A stretch of DNA of 64,000 bases from contig NZ_JAPEPB010000001.1 in NCBI RefSeq assembly GCF_026340565.1, positions 2,542,001 through 2,606,000 on the forward strand, written 5' to 3'. Positions 1 to 9,395 of this stretch are shown piece after piece. Both the position numbers and the translations under genes were made by a program. A model generated the notes under the pieces. That model ran no database searches and was not told the origin of the DNA. It was given only the letters and a program-made list of their open reading frames with translations. Numbering within the stretch: the stretch's first letter is position 1; every line of letters begins with the position of its first letter. Source of the stretch: Kitasatospora sp. NBC_01287. Lineage in GTDB: Bacteria; Actinomycetota; Actinomycetes; Streptomycetales; Streptomycetaceae.

Positions 1-1
1 C

Positions 2-802
2 GTCGCCCGGGGAAAAACGTTCCCTCTCCGGCCGGAATGCACCCAACTCGAGCGCTCGGACTACGCGTTCCTCAGCCGCTTCCTGGACGCCACCAAGGCG
101 AACCTCTTCTTTGCCCGGGCCGTCGCCATGGTCGAGGGCGACGCGGAGGTCCTGCTCCTGCCCGCACTCGCCCGTGTCGCCGGCCACTCGTTCGCCGAGA
201 ACGGCGTCAGCATCGTGAACGTCGGCAGCACCGGTCTGTTCCGCTACTCCCGGATCTTCCAGCGCACGGACTCCGCCCTGCCGCCGGTACGCGTGGCCTG
301 CATCACGGACATGGACCTGGCTCCCGACGGGGCCGATAAGGAGATGGCCAAGGAGCTCACGCGGTGGAGCAGCCTCACTGAGGCCAAGCGAAGCGAACAC
401 GTCGTCAAGAAGCAAAAGCGTGACGGCGGGGCCGTCCGGACCTTCGTGTCGAACTGGTGGACTCTCGAATACGACCTGGCCCGGGCCTCGTGGCCGATGG
501 CGACGCTGATGCACCAGGCGATCAGCGCGGCCAAGAGCACCAAGTGGCCGAAGGCAGAGGACCTCGTGGGGATCGAGGAGATCGCGGCCATGGAGGTCAG
601 GAAGTGGCAGGAGGACGACCACCTCTCATTGGAGGAGTGCGCGCTGAAGATCTACCGCCCGCTGCGCGTAGGAGGCACCCGTAAGCCGATCGCAGCCCAG
701 CACGCCGCCCGCCTGCTGGAGACATCCGGAATCCGCCGGGACGACCTGCCGAGCTACTTGCTGGACGCGGTCGACTACCTGCGCGGGAGTACCCGGCCAT
801 GA
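2..802 (+). CDS. gajA: GajA-like OLD-family ATPase-TOPRIM nuclease, C-terminal part
   Basis: The reading frame is open from base 2 and runs to a TGA at 802, so only about the last 266 residues are seen and the start lies left of the window. The visible part is the TOPRIM half of an OLD-family nuclease: the acidic motif VEGDAEVLLLP is followed about 60 residues later by CITDMDLAP, whose D-x-D is the metal-binding pair. The N-terminal ABC-type ATPase would lie off the window. The stop overlaps the start of a UvrD-like helicase by 4 bp (ATGA), the arrangement of Gabija systems (GajA nuclease plus GajB helicase). The alternative is an OLD nuclease outside Gabija; the helicase partner argues against it. 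Confidence 0.78.
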   Translation, partial: VARGKTFPLRPECTQLERSDYAFLSRFLDATKANLFFARAVAMVEGDAEVLLLPALARVAGHSFAENGVSIVNVGSTGLFRYSRIFQRTDSALPPVRVACITDMDLAPDGADKEMAKELTRWSSLTEAKRSEHVVKKQKRDGGAVRTFVSNWWTLEYDLARASWPMATLMHQAISAAKSTKWPKAEDLVGIEEIAAMEVRKWQEDDHLSLEECALKIYRPLRVGGTRKPIAAQHAARLLETSGIRRDDLPSYLLDAVDYLRGSTRP

Positions 803-2679
803 CGCTCCCCCTGTCCCTCACCGCACTGGACCGTGAAACCATCGAAGCCAAGGCCCAGAGCATGGGCCTTGCCCTGACGTCTCCCGAGCAGTTCGCATTC
901 CTGGAAGCCCGCGGTTCGCTGCACCTTCAGGCGGCCCCCGGCTCCGGCAAGACCACCCTTGTCGCCCTGAAACTCGCCCTGGTGGCGGACGGCTGGTCCT
1001 CCGACCGGCAGGGTATCTGCGTCTTGTCTCACACGAACACCGCCACCCAGGAGATCGCGAGCCGACTGTCCGGACGAGCACGGCGGCTGGAGCACTACCC
1101 GCACTTCGCCGGAACGATCCAGAACTTCGTCCACACCTTCCTCGCGCTGCCAGCCATACGCTCGCTGAAGATCACCACCAGAGCCGTCGACGACCACGCT
1201 TTCGCCGCCCAAGCTGGCAGACTTCTGGACCTGGGTCCGTTCAAGACCTTGAAGGGCTTCACACGGCAACGCGCCGACGGGTCGAAGATGGTCACCGAAG
1301 CCACATACATATTCGACCCCGCCGAGCCGGAGCTGCAGATCCAGGTCAAGAACCTCAACCGCGGCACCGCCAGCTACAAGCAGCTGATGCAACTGAAGGA
1401 GCATCTTTTCCAGCGTGGCGTCTTCCGCTACGCCGACATGTACGCGATCGCCACCCGGCACCTGCACCATCACCCCCGCCTGGCCGACGGTCTGCGCTCC
1501 CGGTTTCCGTTCGTCCTGATCGACGAGATGCAGGACACGAGTGAGGAACAGCGCCGCCTGTTGGAAGCGGTGTTCAAGGACAGCACCGTCGTGCAGTGCG
1601 TGGGAGACGTCAACCAGCGCATCCTCAGCGCAGACGGCGCCGGACCTGCGGCAGGGAGTTTCCCCAACAAGGAGGCGATGGAGCTTCCGGTAAGCCTGCG
1701 CTTCGGCGCGGGGCCAGCGAGAGTGGCGAGCAGGCTCGCGGTTCACCGCGCGCAAGAGATCCGCGGCCACGGACCCGAGAGCGCTCTCACCATCATCACC
1801 TTCACCAAGGACAGCATCGCCCGGGTCCTGCCCGCCTTCGACGAACTCGTCCGGCAAACGGTGCCGCCCGAAGCCGCCGCCGCGCACCCGCCAAAGGTCC
1901 TCGGCGCTCGTGAAAGCCCTGGGAAATCACAGCTCTTCCCCCGCGCGGTCGGCTGCTACCTGCCCCAGTCGGAAACCGGTACGGCGGCGGATGCGAGCCG
2001 GCTGCTGCAGGCCTACCGGCGCGCCAGGACAGTTCTCCTGCACACCGGCCAGGTCGGCTCAGCAGCCACCGTTCTGTGGGGAGCCGTCCGCACCCTCCTC
2101 TGGGAGTTGCAGGCACCGACCACGCCCCCGACCCTCCCGGAAAGCCTGCCGCCCTTCCCCCAACTCGACCGCAGACCAGGCACACCGGGCCACCACCTGC
2201 GATTGCTCCTGGTCAAGGCGCTGCACAACGACTGCGACACCCCTGCCCGGTGGGATTACTTCGTCAGCCGCCTCGGCAAGCTCGTGGAAGAAGCCGTCGG
2301 AGCACCCGTCCCGATAGACGGGACCACCCATGCCTCCTGGCTTTCCCACACGCCACTGCCACCGGCTCCGGAAGAAACTCTGCCACCGATGCTCACAGCC
2401 ACCATCGCGAGCGCGAAGGGCGAGACGCACTGCGCGACCCTCGTCCTCGAATGCGCCACCAAGTACGGAAAAAGCCATGACCTTGGCAGCTTGCTGCCCG
2501 TGATCACGGGAGAGGCTCCCGTCGGCAAGCTCAATGCCGCCAGCCAACACGCCGCGATGACCACCTTTGTCGCAGCCACCCGCGCCAAGCACTTGCTCGC
2601 ACTCGCCGTCCACGAAGATCGCGCACACCCCTACCTCGGCGCCCTGACGCGGGACGGCTGGTCCATAGTCCGCCTCTGA
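799..2679 (+). CDS. gajB: GajB-like UvrD/Rep-type superfamily 1 helicase
   Basis: This 626-aa SF1 helicase starts with ATG at 799, inside the stop of the nuclease gene, so the two are translationally coupled. Seen motifs: Walker A AAPGSGKTT (about residue 47), motif Ia LSHTNTA, Walker B LIDEMQD (about 240), motif III VGDVNQRI, a motif V-like segment IASAKGETH, and motif VI FVAATRAKHLL near the C terminus. In Gabija the GajB helicase is thought to sense or process DNA ends and work with GajA to degrade phage DNA. At 626 aa it is somewhat longer than many GajB proteins. Assignment rests on motif order and the GajA-like partner. Confidence 0.8.
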   Translation: MTLPLSLTALDRETIEAKAQSMGLALTSPEQFAFLEARGSLHLQAAPGSGKTTLVALKLALVADGWSSDRQGICVLSHTNTATQEIASRLSGRARRLEHYPHFAGTIQNFVHTFLALPAIRSLKITTRAVDDHAFAAQAGRLLDLGPFKTLKGFTRQRADGSKMVTEATYIFDPAEPELQIQVKNLNRGTASYKQLMQLKEHLFQRGVFRYADMYAIATRHLHHHPRLADGLRSRFPFVLIDEMQDTSEEQRRLLEAVFKDSTVVQCVGDVNQRILSADGAGPAAGSFPNKEAMELPVSLRFGAGPARVASRLAVHRAQEIRGHGPESALTIITFTKDSIARVLPAFDELVRQTVPPEAAAAHPPKVLGARESPGKSQLFPRAVGCYLPQSETGTAADASRLLQAYRRARTVLLHTGQVGSAATVLWGAVRTLLWELQAPTTPPTLPESLPPFPQLDRRPGTPGHHLRLLLVKALHNDCDTPARWDYFVSRLGKLVEEAVGAPVPIDGTTHASWLSHTPLPPAPEETLPPMLTATIASAKGETHCATLVLECATKYGKSHDLGSLLPVITGEAPVGKLNAASQHAAMTTFVAATRAKHLLALAVHEDRAHPYLGALTRDGWSIVRL

Positions 2680-2739
2680 GCGGGCGCAGGGACCCGCGCG
2701 GATACCCGGTGGGATGGACGACCCTGTGGGAGAACGGCA

Positions 2740-2954
2740 CACGGAAAGGGAAAGCGCTGGGGATGTGCCAGGTAGAGAGCGTCGGTCACCGTCGTTTTCC
2801 CGGCGCCGTTTGCGCCGATCAGGATGCTGAACCGGCCCGGCAGCCGGCAGTCGATCTCCGCCTCGGCACTGGCGCGCAGACCATTGACTCTCACCTGGCT
2901 CAGATGCACCCGAGCCGCTCCCCTCTTCAAGACCTCGGCTGTCGCACCCATCAT
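2740..2954 (-). pseudogene. N-terminal remnant of an OLD/AAA-type ATPase
   Basis: On the minus strand, reading from ATG 2954, about 70 residues match the first part of an OLD-like ATPase: a beta-strand lead (HLSQVRVNGLRA), the Walker A box LIGANGAGKTT, then VTDALYLAH. After this the frame runs into low-similarity sequence and stops at 2631, inside the 3' end of the helicase gene on the other strand. The rest of the ATPase and any TOPRIM domain are missing. It is best read as the decayed start of a second GajA-like or other OLD-family gene, cut off where it meets the Gabija pair. There is no sign that it makes a working protein. Confidence 0.6.
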
Positions 2955-3046
2955 CGCCTGCTACACGGACAGCCAAGCCCCACAGAGAGAACGGAGTGCC
3001 GCGGATCCTTCGGCTGCACCGGCCATCCGATCAATATTCGCTCTTT

Positions 3047-3095
3047 CGCCGCGTCATCGTGCCCAGCCACACTGGCTGGGCACGATGACGCGGCG
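3047..3095 (-). terminator. Strong hairpin closing the pPIWI-RE operon
   Basis: A perfect 22-bp inverted repeat (3047-3068 with 3074-3095) encloses a 5-base loop, and lies 9 bases past the stop of the pPIWI-RE gene. There is no clear T-run, which is common for high-GC actinobacterial terminators. Its symmetry would also stop transcripts coming from the Gabija side. Confidence 0.8.
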
Positions 3096-3103
3096 CGCTG
3101 TGG

Positions 3104-6043
3104 CTACTCGTCAGCGTCCTCGTCGCCCAGTTCGTCCGGCGGTGCTGACCGACGGTACTGCGGGTGGTCGAGGTCCATCTGCTTTGCCGCGTGCAGCGGC
3201 ACCGCGTACCGCGAGCGGTCCGCCCAGGCGATGGTCTGGTGGCACAGCCGCGCGGTGGCGCGGGCCAGCATCGTCCGGTCGATGCCGTCCGCGACGCCGA
3301 CGGGGTAAATCTCGGTCGCCGTCATGGCCCACCACGGGGTCTTGAGCTGGTTCGTCTCTCGCTCGTTTTCGTCACCGCCCTTGCCTGGATCGGCGTCCCA
3401 GCGGGTGATCTTGCTTCCGAGGTCACCACCCTTGGCTTGGTAGTTACGTGGGACGTTGAAGAGGACCCAGAACGCGTGTCCGAAATCCACCTTGGCGCGG
3501 TGAAGCTTGGTCGAGGTGAAGTCGATGTCTTCCTTGCCGGTCGTGGGGTCGCTCTCACGGGAGATGGGGACGTACTGGGGAACCTCCGTCGGGGCGACGT
3601 TCATCCGGATGACGGCACTCGGCCTGCTGCGCGGGGCGTTCTTGCCCTTGCCGTACCCGGGCAGCCAGGTGCGCGGATCGGTGCTGTCTCCTTCCTCGTA
3701 GCTCTGGTTCTCGTTGTGTAGGCCCGTCCACATCCGGCGGCAGGCGTGTCCGTCGACCATAACGACGTAGCGCATACCTGGTTCCAGCTCATCGCGGACG
3801 AGACTGGCGAGAGCGTCCTCGACCTGGGCCGCGGCCTCCGCCCAGCGCTCCTTGTCCGTCTGACCCTTGCCGTCGACGTGCAGGGCGTAGTCGCTCGCGT
3901 GGAAGGCGGCGATCGCCTCGCGGTAGGGCACCCATGCCCCGATCAGGGGAGTCCACGCCCGCATGGTCCAAGCGCCGTCCGTCTCGTCCGGCGGGAAGAG
4001 GGCGGTGGCGACGATGATGCGCTTGGTGTGCTTGCCGTCAGCCGTCTTGGCCTGCCGGCGGGCGTGAATGCCGCAGTAGACGAGGCCAGCGGCCTCATCT
4101 CCCTTCCTGTCCTTCGCGATGGCCCGCGCGAGGCGCTGGTCGATAATGCCGAGCGAGCGGTACAGGTCGAGCAGTGCCATGTAGGCGGCGTGGTCCTTTC
4201 CCGGCTTCGGGGGGCTGATCTCCGTCGCGGACTTTCCGAATGACCCCGGCTTCATCCCGCTCGTGAACTGGCAGACGAAGCCCTTCTTGGCCAGGAGACG
4301 GCGGACCCGGAACTTCCCGTCGTGCCGCTCCTTGCGGAGCAGGAAGGCATTCCGCTTTTCTCCGTCCTTCTTCTTCAGGGACGGAAGCTCGGTCTCGCAC
4401 CAGACTCCGACCATCACGTGCGAGCTGTCGGCGAAGTCGTCCGCAAAGGACTTGAACTCCACGGCCCGGTCGATGTCGTCGCCGTGTGCCAGGAAGCGCT
4501 CGGCTTTGCGGAAGACAGCGCTGATGCCAGGCGCGAGGGTGATCTCCTCGCCCGGCTGTGGGTCGCCGATGGGCGGGCTGTCCGGGAAGGCCAGGGAGAG
4601 GGCATGAACCATGCGCAGGCGGGTGCTGTGGCGGTACCACAGGCACACGATCCGCAGGTGTTCGAAGCCCTGGGCGTTCACCGATGCGGTGATCTCCTCG
4701 GCCGGAGGGAAGCCGATGCTGTGGAGGACCTCGCCAGCCTTGGTCCGGTGGTCCCGTTCCTGCGGGGGCATCTTCTGCTTGTCCGTGGGGCGCGGTTCGA
4801 AGACCATCGGCTCCACCGCGAAGTCGACCCAGGTGGCCTTCTCCCCCAGCACCTTGGTGACGTGCTCGGCGAGAAGCCGTAGGTGCAGGGTGCCGGGGCC
4901 CGTGCCGACGGCGAAGCTGTCGTTCTTCGCCATAAGCGGGCGAATGGCACCGGCGTCAGGGGTGATGAACGTGGGGAAGGTCCCGTCGTCGGCGGCCTTC
5001 TGCAGCACCGCGCGCTCCTCCGTGACGCGTGCTTGGAGTTCCTGCAGGAGGCTGACGTCCATCTTGTCGCGTGCCAGCAGCTCCAGGGCGCGATGGTTGA
5101 CCGCCCGGACGGTGCCGTTGCGGACCAGTTCGGTGTGGAGGATCGGCAGTCCGTCGCTGCCCTGGTGGATGTGCGTCGACTTGGCACGAACCATGTTGCT
5201 GTCCACGCGGGTGACGTGAGCGTCCAGGAAGATGACGGGGTCGACGATGTTGGGCTCGGTCTTCATGACCACCGAGAGCCGGGACATCGCGTACTGGGCC
5301 TTGGTGGCGGCGTTGACCTCGGTTCCGTCGTCGCGGACGTTGTACTTGCGGCCGAAGGGTGCGTCCCAGGCGATGAGCCCGCCCCTGTTGTCCGGCAGGT
5401 AGGTGACCTCCCGCTTGTTCGGGTTGGCCTTCCAGCCGATCGTGCGGTTCTTGTGGACCTGGCCGCCGTTGGCGTCGAGTGTGAGGGAGCCGTCTTTCTC
5501 CTTGGCGGGTACCTTCTCGGTGATCGGGACGAGGTCGTAGATGGTGAACTTCTGCTCGGCGAGCTTCTTGGAGATCACCCATGGCACGGCGACGTACATC
5601 CAGTCGGGGCACTTCGGTTGCTTGCCAGGGGTCGGCTTGAGGAACCGGGTCATCTCGAATTCCTGCTCGGGCGTGCTCGCGATGGCTTCGGCCACTGGCG
5701 GCACTTCGAGGAGGACGGCCTGGTCGGTGTTCATCCCCTTGCTGTAGCCGACGATGCACCGGAAGACGTGGCGCAGGGTGTCGTCGTCGATCTTCTCCAG
5801 CGAGACCAGGAAGTTGAGGTACCGGTCGAGGTGGACGTATCCGCCGGTCTTGAACTTCAGGTAGGTGATGGCGGTCGAGTACGGCAGGTTCTTCTGCTCG
5901 TCGTCCCCGTCGCCCTTCACCTTCTCCCATTCGTCCCGCACGCTCCGCGGGAAGATGCGCACGTACACCTTCTGGCCCTGGACGAGTTCGGGGGTGCAGC
6001 GCAGGGTGAGGGTACTCGGGAGGGGTGTGCTGCTGTCGGTCAC
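3104..6043 (-). CDS. pPIWI-RE family Argonaute-like protein
   Basis: A 979-aa protein with GTG start at 6043. It matches the pPIWI-RE family as I know it: a long N-terminal X-type region, a MID-like middle, and a C-terminal RNase H-fold PIWI domain. Visible family-like motifs are VMVDGHACRRMWTGLHN (about residues 760-776), KVDFGHAFWVLFNVPRN, and WWAMTATEIYPVG (about 903-915) near the end. The family takes its name from conserved Arg and Glu residues; the Arg pair after DGHAC and the Glu of TATEIYP are my candidates, not aligned. It is the last gene of a four-gene operon, 28 bp after the helicase. Proposed role (family literature, computational): binding guide or RNA-DNA hybrid structures of invading DNA. 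Whether it cuts cannot be told from sequence. Confidence 0.88.
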   Translation of the reverse strand: MTDSSTPLPSTLTLRCTPELVQGQKVYVRIFPRSVRDEWEKVKGDGDDEQKNLPYSTAITYLKFKTGGYVHLDRYLNFLVSLEKIDDDTLRHVFRCIVGYSKGMNTDQAVLLEVPPVAEAIASTPEQEFEMTRFLKPTPGKQPKCPDWMYVAVPWVISKKLAEQKFTIYDLVPITEKVPAKEKDGSLTLDANGGQVHKNRTIGWKANPNKREVTYLPDNRGGLIAWDAPFGRKYNVRDDGTEVNAATKAQYAMSRLSVVMKTEPNIVDPVIFLDAHVTRVDSNMVRAKSTHIHQGSDGLPILHTELVRNGTVRAVNHRALELLARDKMDVSLLQELQARVTEERAVLQKAADDGTFPTFITPDAGAIRPLMAKNDSFAVGTGPGTLHLRLLAEHVTKVLGEKATWVDFAVEPMVFEPRPTDKQKMPPQERDHRTKAGEVLHSIGFPPAEEITASVNAQGFEHLRIVCLWYRHSTRLRMVHALSLAFPDSPPIGDPQPGEEITLAPGISAVFRKAERFLAHGDDIDRAVEFKSFADDFADSSHVMVGVWCETELPSLKKKDGEKRNAFLLRKERHDGKFRVRRLLAKKGFVCQFTSGMKPGSFGKSATEISPPKPGKDHAAYMALLDLYRSLGIIDQRLARAIAKDRKGDEAAGLVYCGIHARRQAKTADGKHTKRIIVATALFPPDETDGAWTMRAWTPLIGAWVPYREAIAAFHASDYALHVDGKGQTDKERWAEAAAQVEDALASLVRDELEPGMRYVVMVDGHACRRMWTGLHNENQSYEEGDSTDPRTWLPGYGKGKNAPRSRPSAVIRMNVAPTEVPQYVPISRESDPTTGKEDIDFTSTKLHRAKVDFGHAFWVLFNVPRNYQAKGGDLGSKITRWDADPGKGGDENERETNQLKTPWWAMTATEIYPVGVADGIDRTMLARATARLCHQTIAWADRSRYAVPLHAAKQMDLDHPQYRRSAPPDELGDEDADE

Positions 6044-6071
6044 TGCGGTGGTCTCTTTCGGGAGCGCTTGG

Positions 6072-9000
6072 CTATGCGGAAAGGGTGAGGTCGACGCCCG
6101 CGTAGGTCAGGAAGGCGTTGACCGCCTCGCCGTACAGTTCGGCCATCTGTCGGCGTTCTTCCGGCCGCCAGCGGGAGGCCATGCGGTCGATGATGCTGGC
6201 CAGGTCGGAGCTCCAGGTCTCGTCCTGGAAGGCGTAGTCCACGAAGTGCAGCTCCATGTTGGTGCCGCCGCGCCGGGCGCGGCCGGCGAGCTGGATGAGG
6301 GAGACCAGCATCCCGGCGACCATCTGCTCCTGGAGAACGAGGTCCATGGTCGACAGTTGTGGGGAGGAGCGCAGGATGGTGGCCAGATGATCGCGTGCTG
6401 CGGCGTGGGCGTTCTGCAGTGCCTCGACAGGGTCAGACGTACCTGATGAGGGGAGGGCGTTGATGCCTGTGGCGTTGACGCTGCCGTACATCCAGGTCGG
6501 ATCGTCGATAATCAGCGGGGGCCTCACGCACAGGTAGATGGAATGGATGGCCGAGCGGAGGTTGACGACGATGTTCAATCCCCTGGCGATGTTAGCCAGC
6601 GGGGCGACCAGGATGTCGCCGAATTCGGGGAACTCCTCGACCTCTTCGACGGTGATGCGGCGGACCAGTGTCGGATCGGGGAGGTGCCGGACGTTGCTGT
6701 GGCGGTCTTCCTCCCGGACGAGGACGCACACCCGGTGGGAGAGCCCCTTTGCCTTGGAGAGGCCAGTCGCAATGTGACCGCACTGCTCGTAGCTGTTGGC
6801 CGTCAGGATCACGCGGGCGCGGGTCTTGTCCGTCTTGGCCAGGCGGGCGAGTTTCCGCGACAGCTTCGTCTCGTACAGGCGCTCGCCGATTTCGCGCAGT
6901 GCTTCGGGCTTGTCGGAGGGGAACTGGCCGGCGATCGGGATGCGCTCCCCGGCTTTTCGGTGGCCGCTCCCGTAGGTGACGGCCGAGGACTCGACCAGGA
7001 TGGACTCTTCCTGCGCGTCGGTCATCCACCACATCACGGGGGCGTGGATGTGCTCCTTGACCGCCTGGGGGAAGTAGGCCGTGGCGGAGAGCCCGAAGAC
7101 GGGCCGTTCCACGCCTGCGGTGATCAGCGAGACCAGTCCGCCGAGTTCCGACACGTAGGTGTGCGGGTCCCCGGCCATGTGCTGGGCGGAGAGTTTGGCA
7201 TCCTTCTCCGGGTTCTTCATACCGGTGACCCGGTACCCGTTGATGGGTTTGCCGATCGTTCCGTGCGGAAGCACATCGGCAACGCCGCCGGAGTGCATGG
7301 AGTCGATGATGCTGTTGGCGGAGATCAGACCGGAGTGGCGCAGGGTCTGCGCAGCATCGCGCAGTCCGGCCAGGGAGCTGTCCAGTTCGCTCATCAGTGT
7401 GCGGATGAGCAGGTGGTCGATGGCCCGATTGCGTGCGCGGCTGTCGCTGACGATCGGGACCAGTTCCTGGTGCAGCCTGAGTTTGAGCGCATCGCGCTGG
7501 TTGATACCGCGCGGCGACACGACGGTGCCCAGGATTCTGTTGACCCCTTCCCACTCGGGCTCAAGGAAGAAGGGCGTGCGGGCTCGCACGTCGTCCTCGC
7601 TGACGTCAAGGGCCGGCACCAGAGCGTCGAGCCGGTCGACGGCCTCACGGGGAAGCGGTTGTCCGTCGCCGACCTCGTACTCGGGGAACAGGATGCTGAT
7701 GAGCTCGCGGTCCTTGGAACGCGGCAGGCGCCATCCCTCGTAGTCGTATTCGTGCCGAAGCCGAGCGACCCTGGCATCGTCGTGGTGGTTGAGCCGGAAC
7801 GCCTTGGTACACAGCCCGGTCAGCAGGGACTCGGCCATGAGCCGGACGTGGCTGATCGGTTCGATGAGTTGGTTCTCGAACCGTAGCGGAAGGTACTTGG
7901 CCGCGATGTCCAGGGTCTGTGGTTCCGCTGTCCACGGCTGCCGGGAGTGCAGGTCGACGGTGGTGGCGCACCGGTCGACGGCGACGGCCTGGAAGGCGTC
8001 GATCTCGTCGATGATGACGAAGTCGCTGGCGCGGAGCACGAATTCGCGGACGGTGACAGAGCGGATCGGGCGGCCGTCGATCTGGATGCCCACCCTCATA
8101 GTGCCCTGGATGAAGTTGTGATGGTTGGTGACGATCACCGTGGCGTCGGCGGCCTGGTAGGCAGGGGTGAACTTGCCGCAGGTCGGGATCCAGGGGCAAG
8201 CCAGCATGTCTCCGCCGCCGCGCAGGCTCAGACAGTTCTCCTTGCCGGGGTGGTAGGTGCCGGCGGAGTCGAGCCAGTGCTGCTGCGCGCACCCGTAGGC
8301 GAGGTGGTCGACGTCGCGGAGCCCTCGCTTGCCCCATTCCCCGGGGGCGTTGGGGTCTTCCTTGACCAGGGACGCGTGTTTGAGGGCCCGGTGGTGCCGC
8401 GAAGACGGTGACATCAGCGGGGCGCAGGTCGCCAACTGCTCGGTCTTGCCTGCCTCGTGCAGGATCTTGAGGTCGCGGCTGATGTCCCATACCGAGGCGA
8501 GCGTGGCCTTGACGTCGGGGACGAGCAGAGTGACACGGTGGTTGTTGAGCGCGGCCCACGAGCCCAGGAGTCGGACCAGCACGGACTTTCCGGTTCCGGT
8601 TGGCGCGTGGAAGATCTGAGTCAGTCCAGCCAAGAGGTCCAGCACGTCGACGGTGTCGGTGTCGCGGGCCTTGAGGCGGTCGAGCAGGCCCGTCAGCACC
8701 TTGAGCAGCCAGGGGCCAGTCTCGGTGCTCTCGTACTGAGTGTCCAGGATCCGCGCGATGTCCTTGAGCTCCTGGATGGCGACCCTGATCGTGACGAGGC
8801 CTGGCCGGGTAGCGATGCTGGGAAGCGCGTCGTGGCCGAGCGGCTTCGTGAACGACGGGAAGCGGGGGATGGTGACCCGCCCGTGGACGATCTCGTTGCC
8901 CTCGGTGCGTTCACTCGTCTCATACATCTGGCCTGGCGCGGCGAAGTCGTGGGGCTTGCGTCGGCTGCTCGGCCGCCGGAAGGGCGCGAGAAGGCTCTCG

Positions 9001-9395
9001 ACGTAGCCGAGGTAGTCCCCGCCCAGGTGGGGGCGGGCTGCGGTGGCGGTGAGCGGGTCGCCGGCCAGGGTGAACAACTGGACCGACGTCTCCTCGCCCT
9101 CCTCGTCACCGATGTCCATGGCGCCAAGGAGGATCCGGGCTGCGGAGGCGAACCGCCGTTCATCGGCGAGGACGGGGTTGGCGATCTTCATCACCCCGGC
9201 CACGAGCAGGCGTTCCTCGCTGCTCAGCTCGGTCCACCGGTCCCACGCCTGTGGTTTGCAGCTGGCGAAGAACGCCGCATAGCGGAATGAGGCCAGGGGC
9301 CTGCCGTCGTCGTCGCACTGCGGGAAGTAGTGGGCGGCAAGGGCCAGCGCGGCGCGGATGAAGGAGTCCTTGACGGTCGTCTGGCTCACTCCCAC
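6072..9395 (-). CDS. DinG/XPD-type helicase of the pPIWI-RE island
   Basis: A 1107-aa SF2 helicase. Walker A is FHAPTGTGKSVLVRLL (about residues 260-275), Walker B is VIIDEIDAF (about 460), and motif VI is QLAGRARRGG (about 1035). Between A and B lie four cysteines (YGC, ENC, LAC, PTC; about 367-410), the pattern of the Fe-S cluster of XPD/DinG helicases, which unwind DNA or RNA-DNA hybrids 5' to 3'. The first 240 residues are likely an island-specific accessory domain. Translation may start at GTG 9395 or at GTG 9389; the latter overlaps the stop of the REase gene as GTGA and is attractive. In this three-gene family the helicase is thought to feed unwound nucleic acid to the pPIWI-RE protein. 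Confidence 0.88.
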   Translation of the reverse strand: MGVSQTTVKDSFIRAALALAAHYFPQCDDDGRPLASFRYAAFFASCKPQAWDRWTELSSEERLLVAGVMKIANPVLADERRFASAARILLGAMDIGDEEGEETSVQLFTLAGDPLTATAARPHLGGDYLGYVESLLAPFRRPSSRRKPHDFAAPGQMYETSERTEGNEIVHGRVTIPRFPSFTKPLGHDALPSIATRPGLVTIRVAIQELKDIARILDTQYESTETGPWLLKVLTGLLDRLKARDTDTVDVLDLLAGLTQIFHAPTGTGKSVLVRLLGSWAALNNHRVTLLVPDVKATLASVWDISRDLKILHEAGKTEQLATCAPLMSPSSRHHRALKHASLVKEDPNAPGEWGKRGLRDVDHLAYGCAQQHWLDSAGTYHPGKENCLSLRGGGDMLACPWIPTCGKFTPAYQAADATVIVTNHHNFIQGTMRVGIQIDGRPIRSVTVREFVLRASDFVIIDEIDAFQAVAVDRCATTVDLHSRQPWTAEPQTLDIAAKYLPLRFENQLIEPISHVRLMAESLLTGLCTKAFRLNHHDDARVARLRHEYDYEGWRLPRSKDRELISILFPEYEVGDGQPLPREAVDRLDALVPALDVSEDDVRARTPFFLEPEWEGVNRILGTVVSPRGINQRDALKLRLHQELVPIVSDSRARNRAIDHLLIRTLMSELDSSLAGLRDAAQTLRHSGLISANSIIDSMHSGGVADVLPHGTIGKPINGYRVTGMKNPEKDAKLSAQHMAGDPHTYVSELGGLVSLITAGVERPVFGLSATAYFPQAVKEHIHAPVMWWMTDAQEESILVESSAVTYGSGHRKAGERIPIAGQFPSDKPEALREIGERLYETKLSRKLARLAKTDKTRARVILTANSYEQCGHIATGLSKAKGLSHRVCVLVREEDRHSNVRHLPDPTLVRRITVEEVEEFPEFGDILVAPLANIARGLNIVVNLRSAIHSIYLCVRPPLIIDDPTWMYGSVNATGINALPSSGTSDPVEALQNAHAAARDHLATILRSSPQLSTMDLVLQEQMVAGMLVSLIQLAGRARRGGTNMELHFVDYAFQDETWSSDLASIIDRMASRWRPEERRQMAELYGEAVNAFLTYAGVDLTLSA

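Noticed and set aside
4883..6088. 401-aa plus-strand frame opposite the pPIWI-RE gene
   Set aside because: GC-skewed antisense frame: rich in Val, Gly, Asp and Arg with no ribosome site; the minus strand carries the recognisable protein.
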